Virus record (IMG/VR): IMGVR_UViG_3300049157_000025
Span: 1-48,638 of that record
From: a virus
Reading direction: 5' to 3' (one strand)
Length of the DNA: 48,638 bases
A model generated the notes under the pieces. That model saw only the letters and a list, made by a program, of their open reading frames with translations, did no database searches and was not told the origin of the DNA. A program made the position numbers and the translations under genes. This document shows, in pieces, positions 32,201 through 41,521 of this stretch. The first letter of the stretch is position 1. Every line of letters begins with the position of its first letter.

Positions 32201-32235
32201 GGAGTGCCTCAAAGCTTTGAAGCTTTGGGGACTCC
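32201..32235 (+). terminator. Hairpin after the coat gene
   Basis: GGAGT and CCTCAAAGC pair with GCTTTGGGG and ACTCC around a TTTGAA loop, with one bulged G and one G-U pair, 14 pairs in all. Only TTT follows, so it is probably a partial terminator or a 3' stabiliser that raises coat mRNA over downstream genes. Confidence 0.65.
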
Positions 32236-32259
32236 TTTCATAACTAAGGAGATTTTATT

Positions 32260-32739
32260 ATGGCTTCTGAAACAGTTTATGTTGTTTACTCAGGACTGGA
32301 CAAGAAAGTTAAGGACGCTCAACTAGCAAAGGTTAAGAATGTTCCTGTAGAAAACGTCCATATTGGGGACACTAACTTTTACCCAATTCCCGCAAAGAAT
32401 CAGCATTTCTACTACGACATGAGAAATGATTCTCACAGAGATATCAAAGTCAAAGTATCTAGGAGAAAGTCCTACTTAGAAGAGCGAAAAAAAGAGATCC
32501 AACAGAGTCTTGCAGACCAAGACGCTGTTTTGGGGGTTGCCGGGTTTGTGTTCGAGAAAGGAAAGCCTGTTAAGATGTGCTTGGAAGATATCCCTAGTGG
32601 GAAGGGTAAGGGGCCTGGTAAACGTGACATACGTCTAGAACGGGAAAAGATCTTAAGTTTTATTAACCTAGAAATTCTCAAGGTTGTAGACGGTCCAGGA
32701 CAGAACGTAAAACCAGCCCCAGTTTCCAAAAAAACCTAA
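32260..32739 (+). CDS. Head-region protein of unknown function
   Basis: A 159-residue basic protein right after the coat hairpin, with AAGGAG. The N-terminal half has short strands (TVYVVYSGLDKKV, NFYPIPAKNQHFYYD). The C-terminal half is charged and ends KPAPVSKKT. It could be a decoration or head-completion protein. The family is not recognised. Confidence 0.6.
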   Translation: MASETVYVVYSGLDKKVKDAQLAKVKNVPVENVHIGDTNFYPIPAKNQHFYYDMRNDSHRDIKVKVSRRKSYLEERKKEIQQSLADQDAVLGVAGFVFEKGKPVKMCLEDIPSGKGKGPGKRDIRLEREKILSFINLEILKVVDGPGQNVKPAPVSKKT

Positions 32740-32750
32740 CAGGTGATTTA

Positions 32751-33104
32751 ATGGCTACTTGGAACGAAACTGAACTAGCAAATGCTGTTCTGACACAACT
32801 TGGCGTCTTAGCTTCTGGTCAATCTGCAGCGGCTGAAGACGCCAAAGTTGTCACGGATACTTGGTCCTCTGTGTATCAGCAGCTACGTCGACACCAATTA
32901 GCTCCATTCTCCAGCTCTGCAATCGATGAAGAGTTTCAAGAGCCATTGGCAAAGTATATGGCCGGTCAAGTGTACGTTAAGTTTGGAATAACAGGGCCAA
33001 GAGAACAGAGTATTTCAGCAGATGCTATGCGTGGCTGGCAACAGCTCCAAGAACAGGCTGGAAGCGACAAAAGCGTCTCTTCTGTTAGACCAAGGTTTTA
33101 CTAA
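32751..33104 (+). CDS. Head-tail adaptor, P22 gp4-like
   Basis: A 117-residue helical protein. TELANAVLTQLGVLASGQ, then WSSVYQQLRRHQLAPF, then YMAGQVYVKFGI is the helix pattern of the short adaptors that dock under the portal (P22 gp4, T7 gp11 class). It lies between the coat and the gp10-like gene, as in P22. Confidence 0.7.
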   Translation: MATWNETELANAVLTQLGVLASGQSAAAEDAKVVTDTWSSVYQQLRRHQLAPFSSSAIDEEFQEPLAKYMAGQVYVKFGITGPREQSISADAMRGWQQLQEQAGSDKSVSSVRPRFY

Positions 33105-33122
33105 GGGAAGGTAGGTCCTAGT

Positions 33123-35117
33123 GTGAGTGACACACGGCTAAGTCCAATTCAGTTTGGTACTCAACTAGCACAACATCCTAGCGGAATTCTTACTAACGAG
33201 CTTGCTAAAAATCTTTACTTTGAAAAAGCTCCAAGTGGATCGAAGTCAAAATATACTCTTTTGAGTACCCCAGGCCTTAAAGCCTTTAGGACAATAGACT
33301 CTGTTGGTCCTGTGCGTGGGTTGTTGGAGTTTGCAGGGTCTTTGTTTGCTGTAGCAGGCACAACTTTGTACGAAGTTCTATCCTCTGGTGATCTTACTTC
33401 GATTGGATCTGTACCTGGAACAGGGTACACCCCAATGACTCATAATGGTACTTATCTGTGGATCTCCACAGCGCAAGGGAAGCTATATACTGCAAACAGC
33501 GAGTCAATTATAGATCTGTCTAGTGAAATAGGAGACCTAGTTATAGACGTTACTTCCCAAGACGGCTATAATATAGCGGCGCAAAGAAACAGCAATAGAT
33601 GGCATTTATCTGGATTAGACGCTGCTGGTAACACAGTTTCTGGGTTAAACACAACTGCCGATTCCCTCCCTGGAAACATAGTCGGTATTATTTCAGACCA
33701 TAGAGAAGTTTTAGTTTTTAAAGAGACAAGTATAGAAACCTATCAAAATGTTGGCGCACCGGACTTCCCTTTTAGACGGACTCAACTAATCGAGCGTGGT
33801 TGCGCAGCTACAAATAGTATAGCGAAATACAAAAATAGTGTTTTCTGGCTTGGCGAAGACTTGCAAGTTTATACAATGTCTGGCTACCAGCCACAGCCTA
33901 TTGCAACTCCCTCCATAGCTTCTATTATAGAGGGCAGAGAGTCTCAACAAACCGCGATTGGTTTTACTTACCAACAAGCAGGACAGGCTTTCTATGTCCT
34001 AAGCTTCTCTGACCTTACTATTGCCTACGGAATAGACTCTGGTCTCTGGCATCAAAAAGAAAGTCAGAACTATAACGGAAGGTGGAAGTGCGGTGTTCAG
34101 GTTTACATTCCAAGTTGGCGAAAACACATAGGAGGGGATATTGTTTTGGGGAAGCTGTATGAGGTGGATGTAAACACTTACGATGACGCTGGAGAAGATA
34201 TTGTAAGGCAAGCTCACAGTTCCCCCGTATGGAACAACGCGAATCGATTCATTATTGATGAATTTGTTTTGGACGCCGAAACTGGGGTTGGTATTCAAAA
34301 TATTCGCGAAACAGCTTGGGCCCAAGATACCGCCTACTCCGTCGGGGACTTAGTCAGCTCAAATGGAAATGTTTATAGGTGTTCTGTAGCAGGTACTTCT
34401 ATTTCTGTTGGAAATGGTCCTTTAGGAAGAGGTGCAGGTCTTGTGGAGGAGGTGTCTTTGACGAATGTTCTAGCGCTTCTAGAGAGCATACGAATTAGTA
34501 TGGCTGCCCACGTTACTATAGAATCTGGAGAGTTTCCAGGTCATTCTGTATCTGATGTCACAAGTGAATCTGCTCTTATAGCCTTAGCAAACTCAAACAA
34601 CAATTTCACGGAGGGTGTATCTCTAGCCTCATCAATCATTAGTATTCTCGCAGACCATAGAACCGACGTAAATCATGCCTCACACCCTACAGACGATACA
34701 GTAAACGTTACAGCAGCAAAAAACCCTGCAACGAACCACGATGAATTGATAACTTTGGCGGATGAGCTAAGAATTGATTATATGGCCCATAGTATAGCTG
34801 CTGCTTTTCACAGCGGAGGCAGCCCTCCCAGTGGAAATGTTACAGATATCCTGTTAGGACCGGTTCGGTGGGACTTTGTACAAACAGAGGTTTGGGGGGA
34901 AGACCCCGAAGTAATCTTAGATTGGAGTGATGATGGGGGGAAGGTGTGGAGTAACCAACTAAGAAGAAGCCTAGGGAAAATAGGAGAAAGATTAAAGCAA
35001 GTAAGGTGGCATAGGTTAGGGATGCACCGTAACCTCGTGTTTAGGATTAGAATTTCAGATCCTGTTCCTGTGAGGCTTCACGGGGCTTACATTAGAATGG
35101 ATCCTATGAGGTCTTAA
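33123..35117 (+). CDS. Tail nozzle protein, P22 gp10-like
   Basis: A 664-residue protein with a GTG start. VRGLLEFAGSLFAVAGTTLYEV, SIGSVPGTGYTPMTHNGTYLWIS, VLVFKETSIETYQNVG, PFRRTQLIERGCAATNSI and SVFWLGEDLQVYTMSG follow the gp10 (packaged DNA stabilisation) beta-propeller signature in order. A middle insert (about 410-600) with histidine-rich helices HVTIESGEF and HASHPTDDTVN is extra to the P22 protein and may be a host-contact or fibre-docking domain. Confidence 0.88.
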   Translation: MSDTRLSPIQFGTQLAQHPSGILTNELAKNLYFEKAPSGSKSKYTLLSTPGLKAFRTIDSVGPVRGLLEFAGSLFAVAGTTLYEVLSSGDLTSIGSVPGTGYTPMTHNGTYLWISTAQGKLYTANSESIIDLSSEIGDLVIDVTSQDGYNIAAQRNSNRWHLSGLDAAGNTVSGLNTTADSLPGNIVGIISDHREVLVFKETSIETYQNVGAPDFPFRRTQLIERGCAATNSIAKYKNSVFWLGEDLQVYTMSGYQPQPIATPSIASIIEGRESQQTAIGFTYQQAGQAFYVLSFSDLTIAYGIDSGLWHQKESQNYNGRWKCGVQVYIPSWRKHIGGDIVLGKLYEVDVNTYDDAGEDIVRQAHSSPVWNNANRFIIDEFVLDAETGVGIQNIRETAWAQDTAYSVGDLVSSNGNVYRCSVAGTSISVGNGPLGRGAGLVEEVSLTNVLALLESIRISMAAHVTIESGEFPGHSVSDVTSESALIALANSNNNFTEGVSLASSIISILADHRTDVNHASHPTDDTVNVTAAKNPATNHDELITLADELRIDYMAHSIAAAFHSGGSPPSGNVTDILLGPVRWDFVQTEVWGEDPEVILDWSDDGGKVWSNQLRRSLGKIGERLKQVRWHRLGMHRNLVFRIRISDPVPVRLHGAYIRMDPMRS

Positions 35118-35444
35118 ATGGCATTTCCAAAAGACAAACCTCCACAATTTGTTTCTTTAGTGGAAAAGGATCAATGGGAACTTAGTGTTCATTGGTCACA
35201 GTGGTTCAACGAGCTTCTTACAGAACTTCATCAAGGTTCTACGCCTCCTAGCTCTATAGTTGTTATCGACCCGTCTGTTGTGGATGTGACCACTGAATTC
35301 CCAGCTTCCAGAGGAGGTCTTGGCAGAGTTGGAGGGCCCTATGAGTGGTGGGCCCTGTGCGATGGAAACAACGGTACACCAGACTTAGGCGGAACAGAGT
35401 TGCCTGGTGCAGAAGGTCTCCTATACATAATGAGGACCACCTAG
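35118..35444 (+). CDS. Small tail protein with collar-like motif
   Basis: A 108-residue protein. The C-terminal WALCDGNNGTPDLGG is the phage tail-collar motif, normally part of a fibre. The N-terminal part is a short helix region. It follows the nozzle gene with overlapping TAAATG and may be a fibre attachment piece. It is shorter than typical collar fibres. Confidence 0.6.
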   Translation: MAFPKDKPPQFVSLVEKDQWELSVHWSQWFNELLTELHQGSTPPSSIVVIDPSVVDVTTEFPASRGGLGRVGGPYEWWALCDGNNGTPDLGGTELPGAEGLLYIMRTT

Positions 35445-35929
35445 TGAAAGTTAAAGTAAGACCAGCAGTTTTTGATGATATAACAGCTTTGATGAAGCTT
35501 GCAAAAGAGGTGCATTACGCCTACAGGGCTATTCGCTGGGTTCCATTCGAAGATAACATTGATGGTTGGATGGACTGGTTTATCCTGTGTATCGGAGATC
35601 CAGAGCATTTCCTATATGTTGCTGAAGAAAAAGAGGAGGGGAAAGGTGCTCTTGTGGGTCTTCTTTGTGGAGATGTTGGTCCTGTGTTTGCTGCCTCCTA
35701 TGTTACTAAAATAGCGTATGAAAAGCTTTTGTGGGTAACCCCTGATCATCGAGGGAAAAGAACAGGTGCCGCGCTCATTGAAAAGTTGTGCGAGGATGCG
35801 AAAGCTGCCGGATGTTCGGATGTATATATTGGGGTAAGTGCAAGGTTCAAAAACGCAAGAAAAGTCGATAAAATATACAGAGATCTAGGATTTAAGTTGG
35901 AAGAACGACATTACAGTAGGAGATTGTAA
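35444..35929 (+). CDS. GNAT-family N-acetyltransferase
   Basis: A 161-residue protein from GTG at 35444, sharing its G with the TAG stop of the gene before; the frame is open to 35345. VRPAVFDDITALMKLAKEV is a GNAT N-terminus, and WVTPDHRGKRTGAALIEKL is the acetyl-CoA pyrophosphate-binding motif A. KVDKIYRDLGFKLEE is the usual final motif. Acetyltransferases within tail genes occur in several podoviruses; the substrate is unknown and could be a virion or host protein. Confidence 0.85.
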   Translation: MKVKVRPAVFDDITALMKLAKEVHYAYRAIRWVPFEDNIDGWMDWFILCIGDPEHFLYVAEEKEEGKGALVGLLCGDVGPVFAASYVTKIAYEKLLWVTPDHRGKRTGAALIEKLCEDAKAAGCSDVYIGVSARFKNARKVDKIYRDLGFKLEERHYSRRL

Positions 35930-37369
35930 ATGCCAGTTGCTGCAGCAATCGTAGGAGGTATTGGGAGTTTAGCAGGCGCCATTGGTCAAGGGGCTGCTGG
36001 AGTTGGTGCTGCTAACGCGCAACAGGGTGCGGCTATGCAAGCAATGGCCGCTCAAGCCGCCATTAGAGAGCAAGCTTTTGGCTCTATTGGCGATTTAAAA
36101 ACAGAACTGAAAGATATTTTTGGTTTTTCCCAAGCCAACCAGAGAAGTGCTCTCCGACATGGGGTGTTACAAGGGCAACGGGCCATGCTTAGAGCAAGGG
36201 ATGATTTAGGGAGTTCTTATGGAAGATCTCTGGATGCTATTAAACGTGGGTCTGACCTAGGTACTCTTAGCGAATCTGAAGGTTTACGTGAAGGATTAGA
36301 ACACTTTGGGGGGGCCCAAGATGTTACAAGACGCGGGTTCTCAAGGGCACAAGAGTCTTTATCCAGGGCGGGTGCTGGAGCAAGGGGTGACATTCTAAGT
36401 GGGTCGGCTCAAGCGCAGCAAACTTTGAGACCTGGCTTGGATTTACAAAGGTATGCCCCAGGGGCAGCTCAGGCTGTTGGAGGTAGAGACGTAACAGGGG
36501 CTAGAAGTAGGCTAGGTGAGTTCTTCGAGGGCGGAGGTCAGATCGATTTGAAAGCCAACCCGGCATATCAAGCTAGGCGGGAGGCTGCATTAGAAGCCGC
36601 TGATATGACAGCCTCAGCAGAAGGTGGCCGGGGAGGTTCTGCAGCCGAGAGGCGCAGGATGCAGGTTGCAGACAGACTTGCTGCAAATGAGTACGAAAGA
36701 GCCTATGGTAGACAAACTCAGCTTGCAGGTTCTGTTGACGCTCAGCAACAAGGGCTTCTTTCTCAGCAAGCTTCTAGAGAGCAGCAAGCCAACCTAGCAG
36801 CCCAATCCAACCAGATGCGCCTAGCTCAGCAGGGATTTAACACTGCCGGCGCTTTGTCGGGCTTGCAAGCCGGCACAGGATCGCAGCTTGCTGGACTTGG
36901 AATGCAAGTGGGGCGTGGTATGGGCAATCTTCAAGCCCAGCAAGGACAAGCTCTTAGTGGTATATTTGGTCAACAGGCCGCAATGTCTCAGGCAGCCAGA
37001 TCTAGACAAGCTCAAATGATTATGCAGTCTGGGCTACAACAAGCAGGAACGTTACAAAATCTAGGCCGCGCTCAAATGGGTATTGGTCAGTTAGAGGCTA
37101 ATCTTGGGATGCAGGGAGCCCAGGCACTAGCTGGAACTTATGACCAAACCCACCTGGTAAATTCTCTTATGGGTCTACAAGGTATGAGCCAAAACTTGTA
37201 TGGGCAGAACATAGAGTCCCAAATGATCCCGGTTCAGTATGCAGGCGGGGATCTTGCGGCAATAGGCAACACTTTTGGGACCATAGGAAATATGGCAGGG
37301 TCCCTTATGGGAGCTGGTGTAGGGGGTGCTATAGGAAAAGGCGGCCGTCCAGCACCGCCAAGACCTTAA
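35930..37369 (+). CDS. Ejection protein, Ala/Gly/Gln-rich (P22 gp7/gp20 class)
   Basis: A 479-residue protein opening with a glycine-rich hydrophobic segment AAAIVGGIGSLAGAIGQGAAG, followed by a long helical body rich in Gln and Ala (AQQGAAMQAMAAQAAIREQ). This is the profile of internal proteins injected ahead of phage DNA. The third (39020-41521), second (37381-39018) and this gene form a set of three, as P22 gp7, gp20 and gp16 do. Confidence 0.75.
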   Translation: MPVAAAIVGGIGSLAGAIGQGAAGVGAANAQQGAAMQAMAAQAAIREQAFGSIGDLKTELKDIFGFSQANQRSALRHGVLQGQRAMLRARDDLGSSYGRSLDAIKRGSDLGTLSESEGLREGLEHFGGAQDVTRRGFSRAQESLSRAGAGARGDILSGSAQAQQTLRPGLDLQRYAPGAAQAVGGRDVTGARSRLGEFFEGGGQIDLKANPAYQARREAALEAADMTASAEGGRGGSAAERRRMQVADRLAANEYERAYGRQTQLAGSVDAQQQGLLSQQASREQQANLAAQSNQMRLAQQGFNTAGALSGLQAGTGSQLAGLGMQVGRGMGNLQAQQGQALSGIFGQQAAMSQAARSRQAQMIMQSGLQQAGTLQNLGRAQMGIGQLEANLGMQGAQALAGTYDQTHLVNSLMGLQGMSQNLYGQNIESQMIPVQYAGGDLAAIGNTFGTIGNMAGSLMGAGVGGAIGKGGRPAPPRP

Positions 37370-37380
37370 GGTTTAACACA

Positions 37381-39018
37381 ATGTCTTCAATATTAAATCA
37401 GTTTCGTTGGGCACAAAATCCGTGGTCTCAGTTGCCTGGAGCTGTGGCTTCCGGGCAGCAGCGTGCGCTACTGCGTCGCCAACTGGAGATGCAAGAACGT
37501 CACTCCCAGAGAGCAGATGATCGAGAGAGGCAAAGCATTGAAGCAGCCACCAACATGCGAACCTACAAGCTCATGGATTCTGCTATGGGAAAGGTTCAAG
37601 AGCTGTACCAATCGGATTTCCCAGAACCTAAAAAGCTTGAAATAGCTAACAAGATCCTACAGCAACACACCGCTGTTGCTCAACAAAACCCGGAGTTTTT
37701 CAACCAGGAAATCCTCCAGCAAGCAAGCGCTTCTCAGTTGGCTCCCTTAGGTTCTCCTCCTTCCGAAACCACCTTCACCGCCGAGCAGATTCCACAACTT
37801 CGGCAAGGGTTACAGACGGCTATGCAAGGGCTAAGTGCCGCTGTTTCCCCAGAGCAAGAACAGAAAAGGGCTATGGAGGCTGAAAAACTTAGGAAAGCCG
37901 ACATAGATGCCATTTCGGCAAGTACTGGACTCAAAAGTAAAACCATCAAAGCCCTTGATGATCAAAGAGAATTCGAAGATGGGTCAGTAACAAGAGCCCT
38001 GACGGCCTTGCGCCAGGGGGATATGAACTCTGTTGGAACAGAGGTTATAGGGCTGGCGCAAGCAGGCATCTTAGGAAAAGAGGAAGCTCTTGCACGACTC
38101 CAGCAGTTGCAGGAAGCGGCAAAAACTCCTGAAGGGGCACAACAGCTCGAGCAAATGTTGGTCCAGAGGAAAAACCAACTTTCAAACCACGATGACTTTT
38201 CACAGAGACATGCTTTGGCAGCCCAATGGATGCAGGACCAAGGCGTAGCTGGAACTGAGGTAGCCGAAAACCTCGGAGCCTTCAACTCTATGCGGCAAGA
38301 CGTCAAAGAGGGTGCCTTTGCCTTCGCCGATGAGCAGATACAGCTTCAACAGTCCCAGAGAATCCAGGAAAGAAGCGCTGGGGCGCCAAGAATCAATGTA
38401 GGTCGGGCAGAAGCCCCAACATCTACAAAGGTCAAGACCGCAGAACAGCTCCGTCATGCTCGAGAAACAAAAACATTTATCCAGGATATCAAGCGTCTTG
38501 GCGATCCCGGCCAGTATCTTGGGTACATGAACAGGGCAGAGTTTTGGCTCAGCGACCAAGAGAGAAAAACCCAAGGGATACCCGTATTGGAACAGGTTCT
38601 TGAAACTTTATCCCCTATGGAAAAGAAGCAGTACCAGAAAGCTTCGGAGTTCCGAGCCTTGGTTAGTAAATATAAGTCTGTGGAATTCAAAAACCTGATT
38701 GGAGCTGCTCAGACTAAAACAGAAATTAGCAATCTTGTGGATGCAATTTTGAATACTAAGATGTCTGATGTTCAGTTTCGTTCAGCTATGAAAATTTTAG
38801 AAAGACACACCAATAGGGTTATTGAGGCTTCGACCGACTTACTTGAACGTGGGATAGATCTAGGCACCCCGGAATACGAAGATGCAATGAGAGATCAGGT
38901 GGGGTTGCTACTAGACTTTGAAGCTAACCAAATTAGGCAAGCTTTGGAGTCGCAAACTATAACTCCTGGACAAGCCAGAAGTAGACTCTCTAACTTGGAA
39001 AACCTTATAGGACAGTAG
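37381..39018 (+). CDS. Ejection protein, helical
   Basis: A 545-residue protein, nearly all helix, with many Gln (RALLRRQLEMQERHSQRADD, EEALARLQQLQEAAK). It has no membrane segment and no catalytic motif. Its position between the gp7-like and large ejection genes supports a role as an internal virion protein that helps form the DNA-injection conduit. Confidence 0.7.
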   Translation: MSSILNQFRWAQNPWSQLPGAVASGQQRALLRRQLEMQERHSQRADDRERQSIEAATNMRTYKLMDSAMGKVQELYQSDFPEPKKLEIANKILQQHTAVAQQNPEFFNQEILQQASASQLAPLGSPPSETTFTAEQIPQLRQGLQTAMQGLSAAVSPEQEQKRAMEAEKLRKADIDAISASTGLKSKTIKALDDQREFEDGSVTRALTALRQGDMNSVGTEVIGLAQAGILGKEEALARLQQLQEAAKTPEGAQQLEQMLVQRKNQLSNHDDFSQRHALAAQWMQDQGVAGTEVAENLGAFNSMRQDVKEGAFAFADEQIQLQQSQRIQERSAGAPRINVGRAEAPTSTKVKTAEQLRHARETKTFIQDIKRLGDPGQYLGYMNRAEFWLSDQERKTQGIPVLEQVLETLSPMEKKQYQKASEFRALVSKYKSVEFKNLIGAAQTKTEISNLVDAILNTKMSDVQFRSAMKILERHTNRVIEASTDLLERGIDLGTPEYEDAMRDQVGLLLDFEANQIRQALESQTITPGQARSRLSNLENLIGQ

Positions 39019-39019
39019 T

Positions 39020-41521
39020 ATGGGAGCCTACGAAGATCTGAAAAAGCTTCTTGGGGAGACTCAGAAAAAAGCGGGCGAGGTAGTAGAAGCTACTTATCCG
39101 GCCGTTAATGAGCTTAAAACTCGTATTGAGGAGCTTTCTCAAGGCCCAAGGACTGCTACAGGTCTTCCTACAGAACAAGAAATTCGACAATCCCTCTCTT
39201 TGACACCTACCCAATACAGAGATTCCCAGTTTGAAAAACTGGCTGGTGCTATCCAAGACCAAGGTGAGTTTGATCTTCCTGAAATTCTCCTAGACCCACA
39301 AGGACGACCCTCTTCAATCAAGGCTTACCGAAAAAATATCCAAGGCCACTATTCTGACCCAGAGATTATCGAGCCGCCAGAGGGGTTTTGGGAGGACCAA
39401 GCAGCATTTGAGGAGCATCAACAAGGGCTAGTAAAAAGGCTTGAGGAGCATGGAGATACGATTTCTGGTTGGTCGAGGCTAGCTCGAGGAGTTAAGTACA
39501 CTCCAGAGGGATCATTCAACTACCTTGTCGACACTTATGGGAAGGAGAATGTGCTTCCTGTCTTTAATGAGGAAAAAGACTTAAAAAATATCATAATCAT
39601 GGACCAAGGGGTTCCAAAGCTTGTAGACAAAAGTGGTTTAGAGTGGAAGGATCTTTTAGATATAGCTCCAGAAGTAGCCAAGTTTGGCCTAGCTATGGGC
39701 TCCAGCATTCTTGCATCTCGGCGTGGAGGAGGGTTTAAGAAAGTTGCAGCTACCGAAGCGGGAGCCGATTTGTTTACTGAAGCGGCCCATCAGGCGGTGT
39801 CTAAGGTGCTGCCAGGGGAAGATTTCCCAGGTATGACGCCATCCCAGGAAGCAGCCACCAGAGGTCAAGCAGGAGCTGTGGCAGCAGTTATGGGTGCCGG
39901 AGCAAATGTTGCGGCCGAAGGTCTAAGGCAGATATCTCCGCTAGTGAGAGCTGAGAGAGCCATAGGGAAGCAGAAAATTCCTAGGACTCCAGAGGAGCTT
40001 ATGGCAGGGACTGGTAAGGAAGCCCGGAAACGGGCACAGGAGATCGCTCCTGCTCAGGAAATCACAGGGGTGCCACTAGATGTTCTCGAGAGAACAGGGG
40101 CTCCCCTAGCCTCAACTTTGAAGAGACTTTTTGAGTCTTTCCCAGGTTCTGTAGACGTTATGTCTTCTGCAAGAAGGGTGAAGCTACAAAAGTTTGGTGA
40201 TGCGTTGGATAACTTAGCTTCAGCAGCCGCTAAAGGGAAGCGAGCAGGTGCAGAACCTGCAACGGCTATGATAGCTAAAGCCTACAAAAAGATAGGTGAC
40301 GAGATTTACGAGGATTTTCGAACAAGGGCTGCCAAGCACTTCGACTCCGCAGATACTTCCGGGGCAAAGATCCCCTTGGAGAACTTCCATCAGACAGTGA
40401 CAGATATCTTAGAAAACGCTTCAACTCCAGCAAGAACGGGCCCTGTGCAAAGCATTTTAGATTTTGCAAAGACGCACCTAAATGAGTTAGGTCAAGCTGG
40501 ATCTTCTGCCACACCTAGACAAATGCAAAATATGCTTAGCGACTATGGCAAGAGGGCTTTAGGCAAAGGGAAGCTTTGGGCAGGAGAGATTTCCCACACA
40601 GAAAGCCAGCGGATTGCCTCAAAACTTGTTGCCTCCCTCCGTAAAGATTTGGACTCTGCTGTAGACAGTGGAGCAGCAGGGGCAGAAGCCTTGAGGCAGG
40701 CACGAGGTATCTACCACCAGGGTTTTCAGGCTTTAGAAGCCGCCAAAGACTCTGTTTTGGAAAAATCCGTAAAGCTTTATGACAAAGGTAATCCAGAAAA
40801 GTTTGTGGATTCCATTATGTCTAATGCTTTTAGTAAAAGCGATATAGCTAGAGCTATGGATACTCTTACAAACAGTGGGGCAGCTTCCGAAGCAATGGCC
40901 TTGCGAGGGGCTGTGTTGGATAAAATGGCTAGGGATGCCACCTCAGGTGTAGAAGAGACTGTTGGGCAGCCAGGCAAATTCCTAACGATGTACAAAAAGA
41001 ACAAGCCTCAGCTGGAAGGTCTTTTAGGTAACGATCCAAAGGCTCTTAAGCATTTAGATTCGATGGCTAGAATAGCTGAAAGGATACAACAAGGTGGGAT
41101 TGCTGAAGGTAGTAGATCTAATCCTGTTCTCACTTCGCTTTGGATGTTAGGACCAAAACAAGCAGCAACACTTGTTGGTCTTCTAACTCTTGGCAAAAGC
41201 TCAGATATGATGCGCTTTCTAGCTAGAGCGTTCAACAACCCAGAAGCCCGAGAAATGTTGCTAATGCCTCCGCCTAAAGGGTGGCTTCGCAAGGTTGGAG
41301 GTCTTTCGGCAAAGGGGGCAAAAATAGCTCTTTCTCGCCTTATAGCTTATGCCTCAAGAGATCGTTACTTGTTCCCTTTAGTGCAAGAGCCAGAAAGAGG
41401 GACTATAGGTCAGCCAGAACAGCAAGCGGAAACCCCGCAGCGACCAGAAGAAGAAGACGCAACTGCGAAACAAGCCGAGGAGTGGGCTAACTTCTTCTCT
41501 TTCGGCGGAGGAAAATTGTAA
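39020..41521 (+). CDS. Large ejection protein (P22 gp16 class)
   Basis: An 833-residue protein. The N-terminal 150 residues contain aromatic-acidic stretches. A hydrophobic segment VAKFGLAMGSSILASRRGGG (about 216-235) could touch the membrane. The rest is long amphipathic helix up to a hydrophobic LTSLWMLGPKQAATLVGLLTLG (about 698-720). No muramidase motif is visible, so wall cleavage is not shown. The stop overlaps the tailspike start (TAATG). Confidence 0.7.
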   Translation: MGAYEDLKKLLGETQKKAGEVVEATYPAVNELKTRIEELSQGPRTATGLPTEQEIRQSLSLTPTQYRDSQFEKLAGAIQDQGEFDLPEILLDPQGRPSSIKAYRKNIQGHYSDPEIIEPPEGFWEDQAAFEEHQQGLVKRLEEHGDTISGWSRLARGVKYTPEGSFNYLVDTYGKENVLPVFNEEKDLKNIIIMDQGVPKLVDKSGLEWKDLLDIAPEVAKFGLAMGSSILASRRGGGFKKVAATEAGADLFTEAAHQAVSKVLPGEDFPGMTPSQEAATRGQAGAVAAVMGAGANVAAEGLRQISPLVRAERAIGKQKIPRTPEELMAGTGKEARKRAQEIAPAQEITGVPLDVLERTGAPLASTLKRLFESFPGSVDVMSSARRVKLQKFGDALDNLASAAAKGKRAGAEPATAMIAKAYKKIGDEIYEDFRTRAAKHFDSADTSGAKIPLENFHQTVTDILENASTPARTGPVQSILDFAKTHLNELGQAGSSATPRQMQNMLSDYGKRALGKGKLWAGEISHTESQRIASKLVASLRKDLDSAVDSGAAGAEALRQARGIYHQGFQALEAAKDSVLEKSVKLYDKGNPEKFVDSIMSNAFSKSDIARAMDTLTNSGAASEAMALRGAVLDKMARDATSGVEETVGQPGKFLTMYKKNKPQLEGLLGNDPKALKHLDSMARIAERIQQGGIAEGSRSNPVLTSLWMLGPKQAATLVGLLTLGKSSDMMRFLARAFNNPEAREMLLMPPPKGWLRKVGGLSAKGAKIALSRLIAYASRDRYLFPLVQEPERGTIGQPEQQAETPQRPEEEDATAKQAEEWANFFSFGGGKL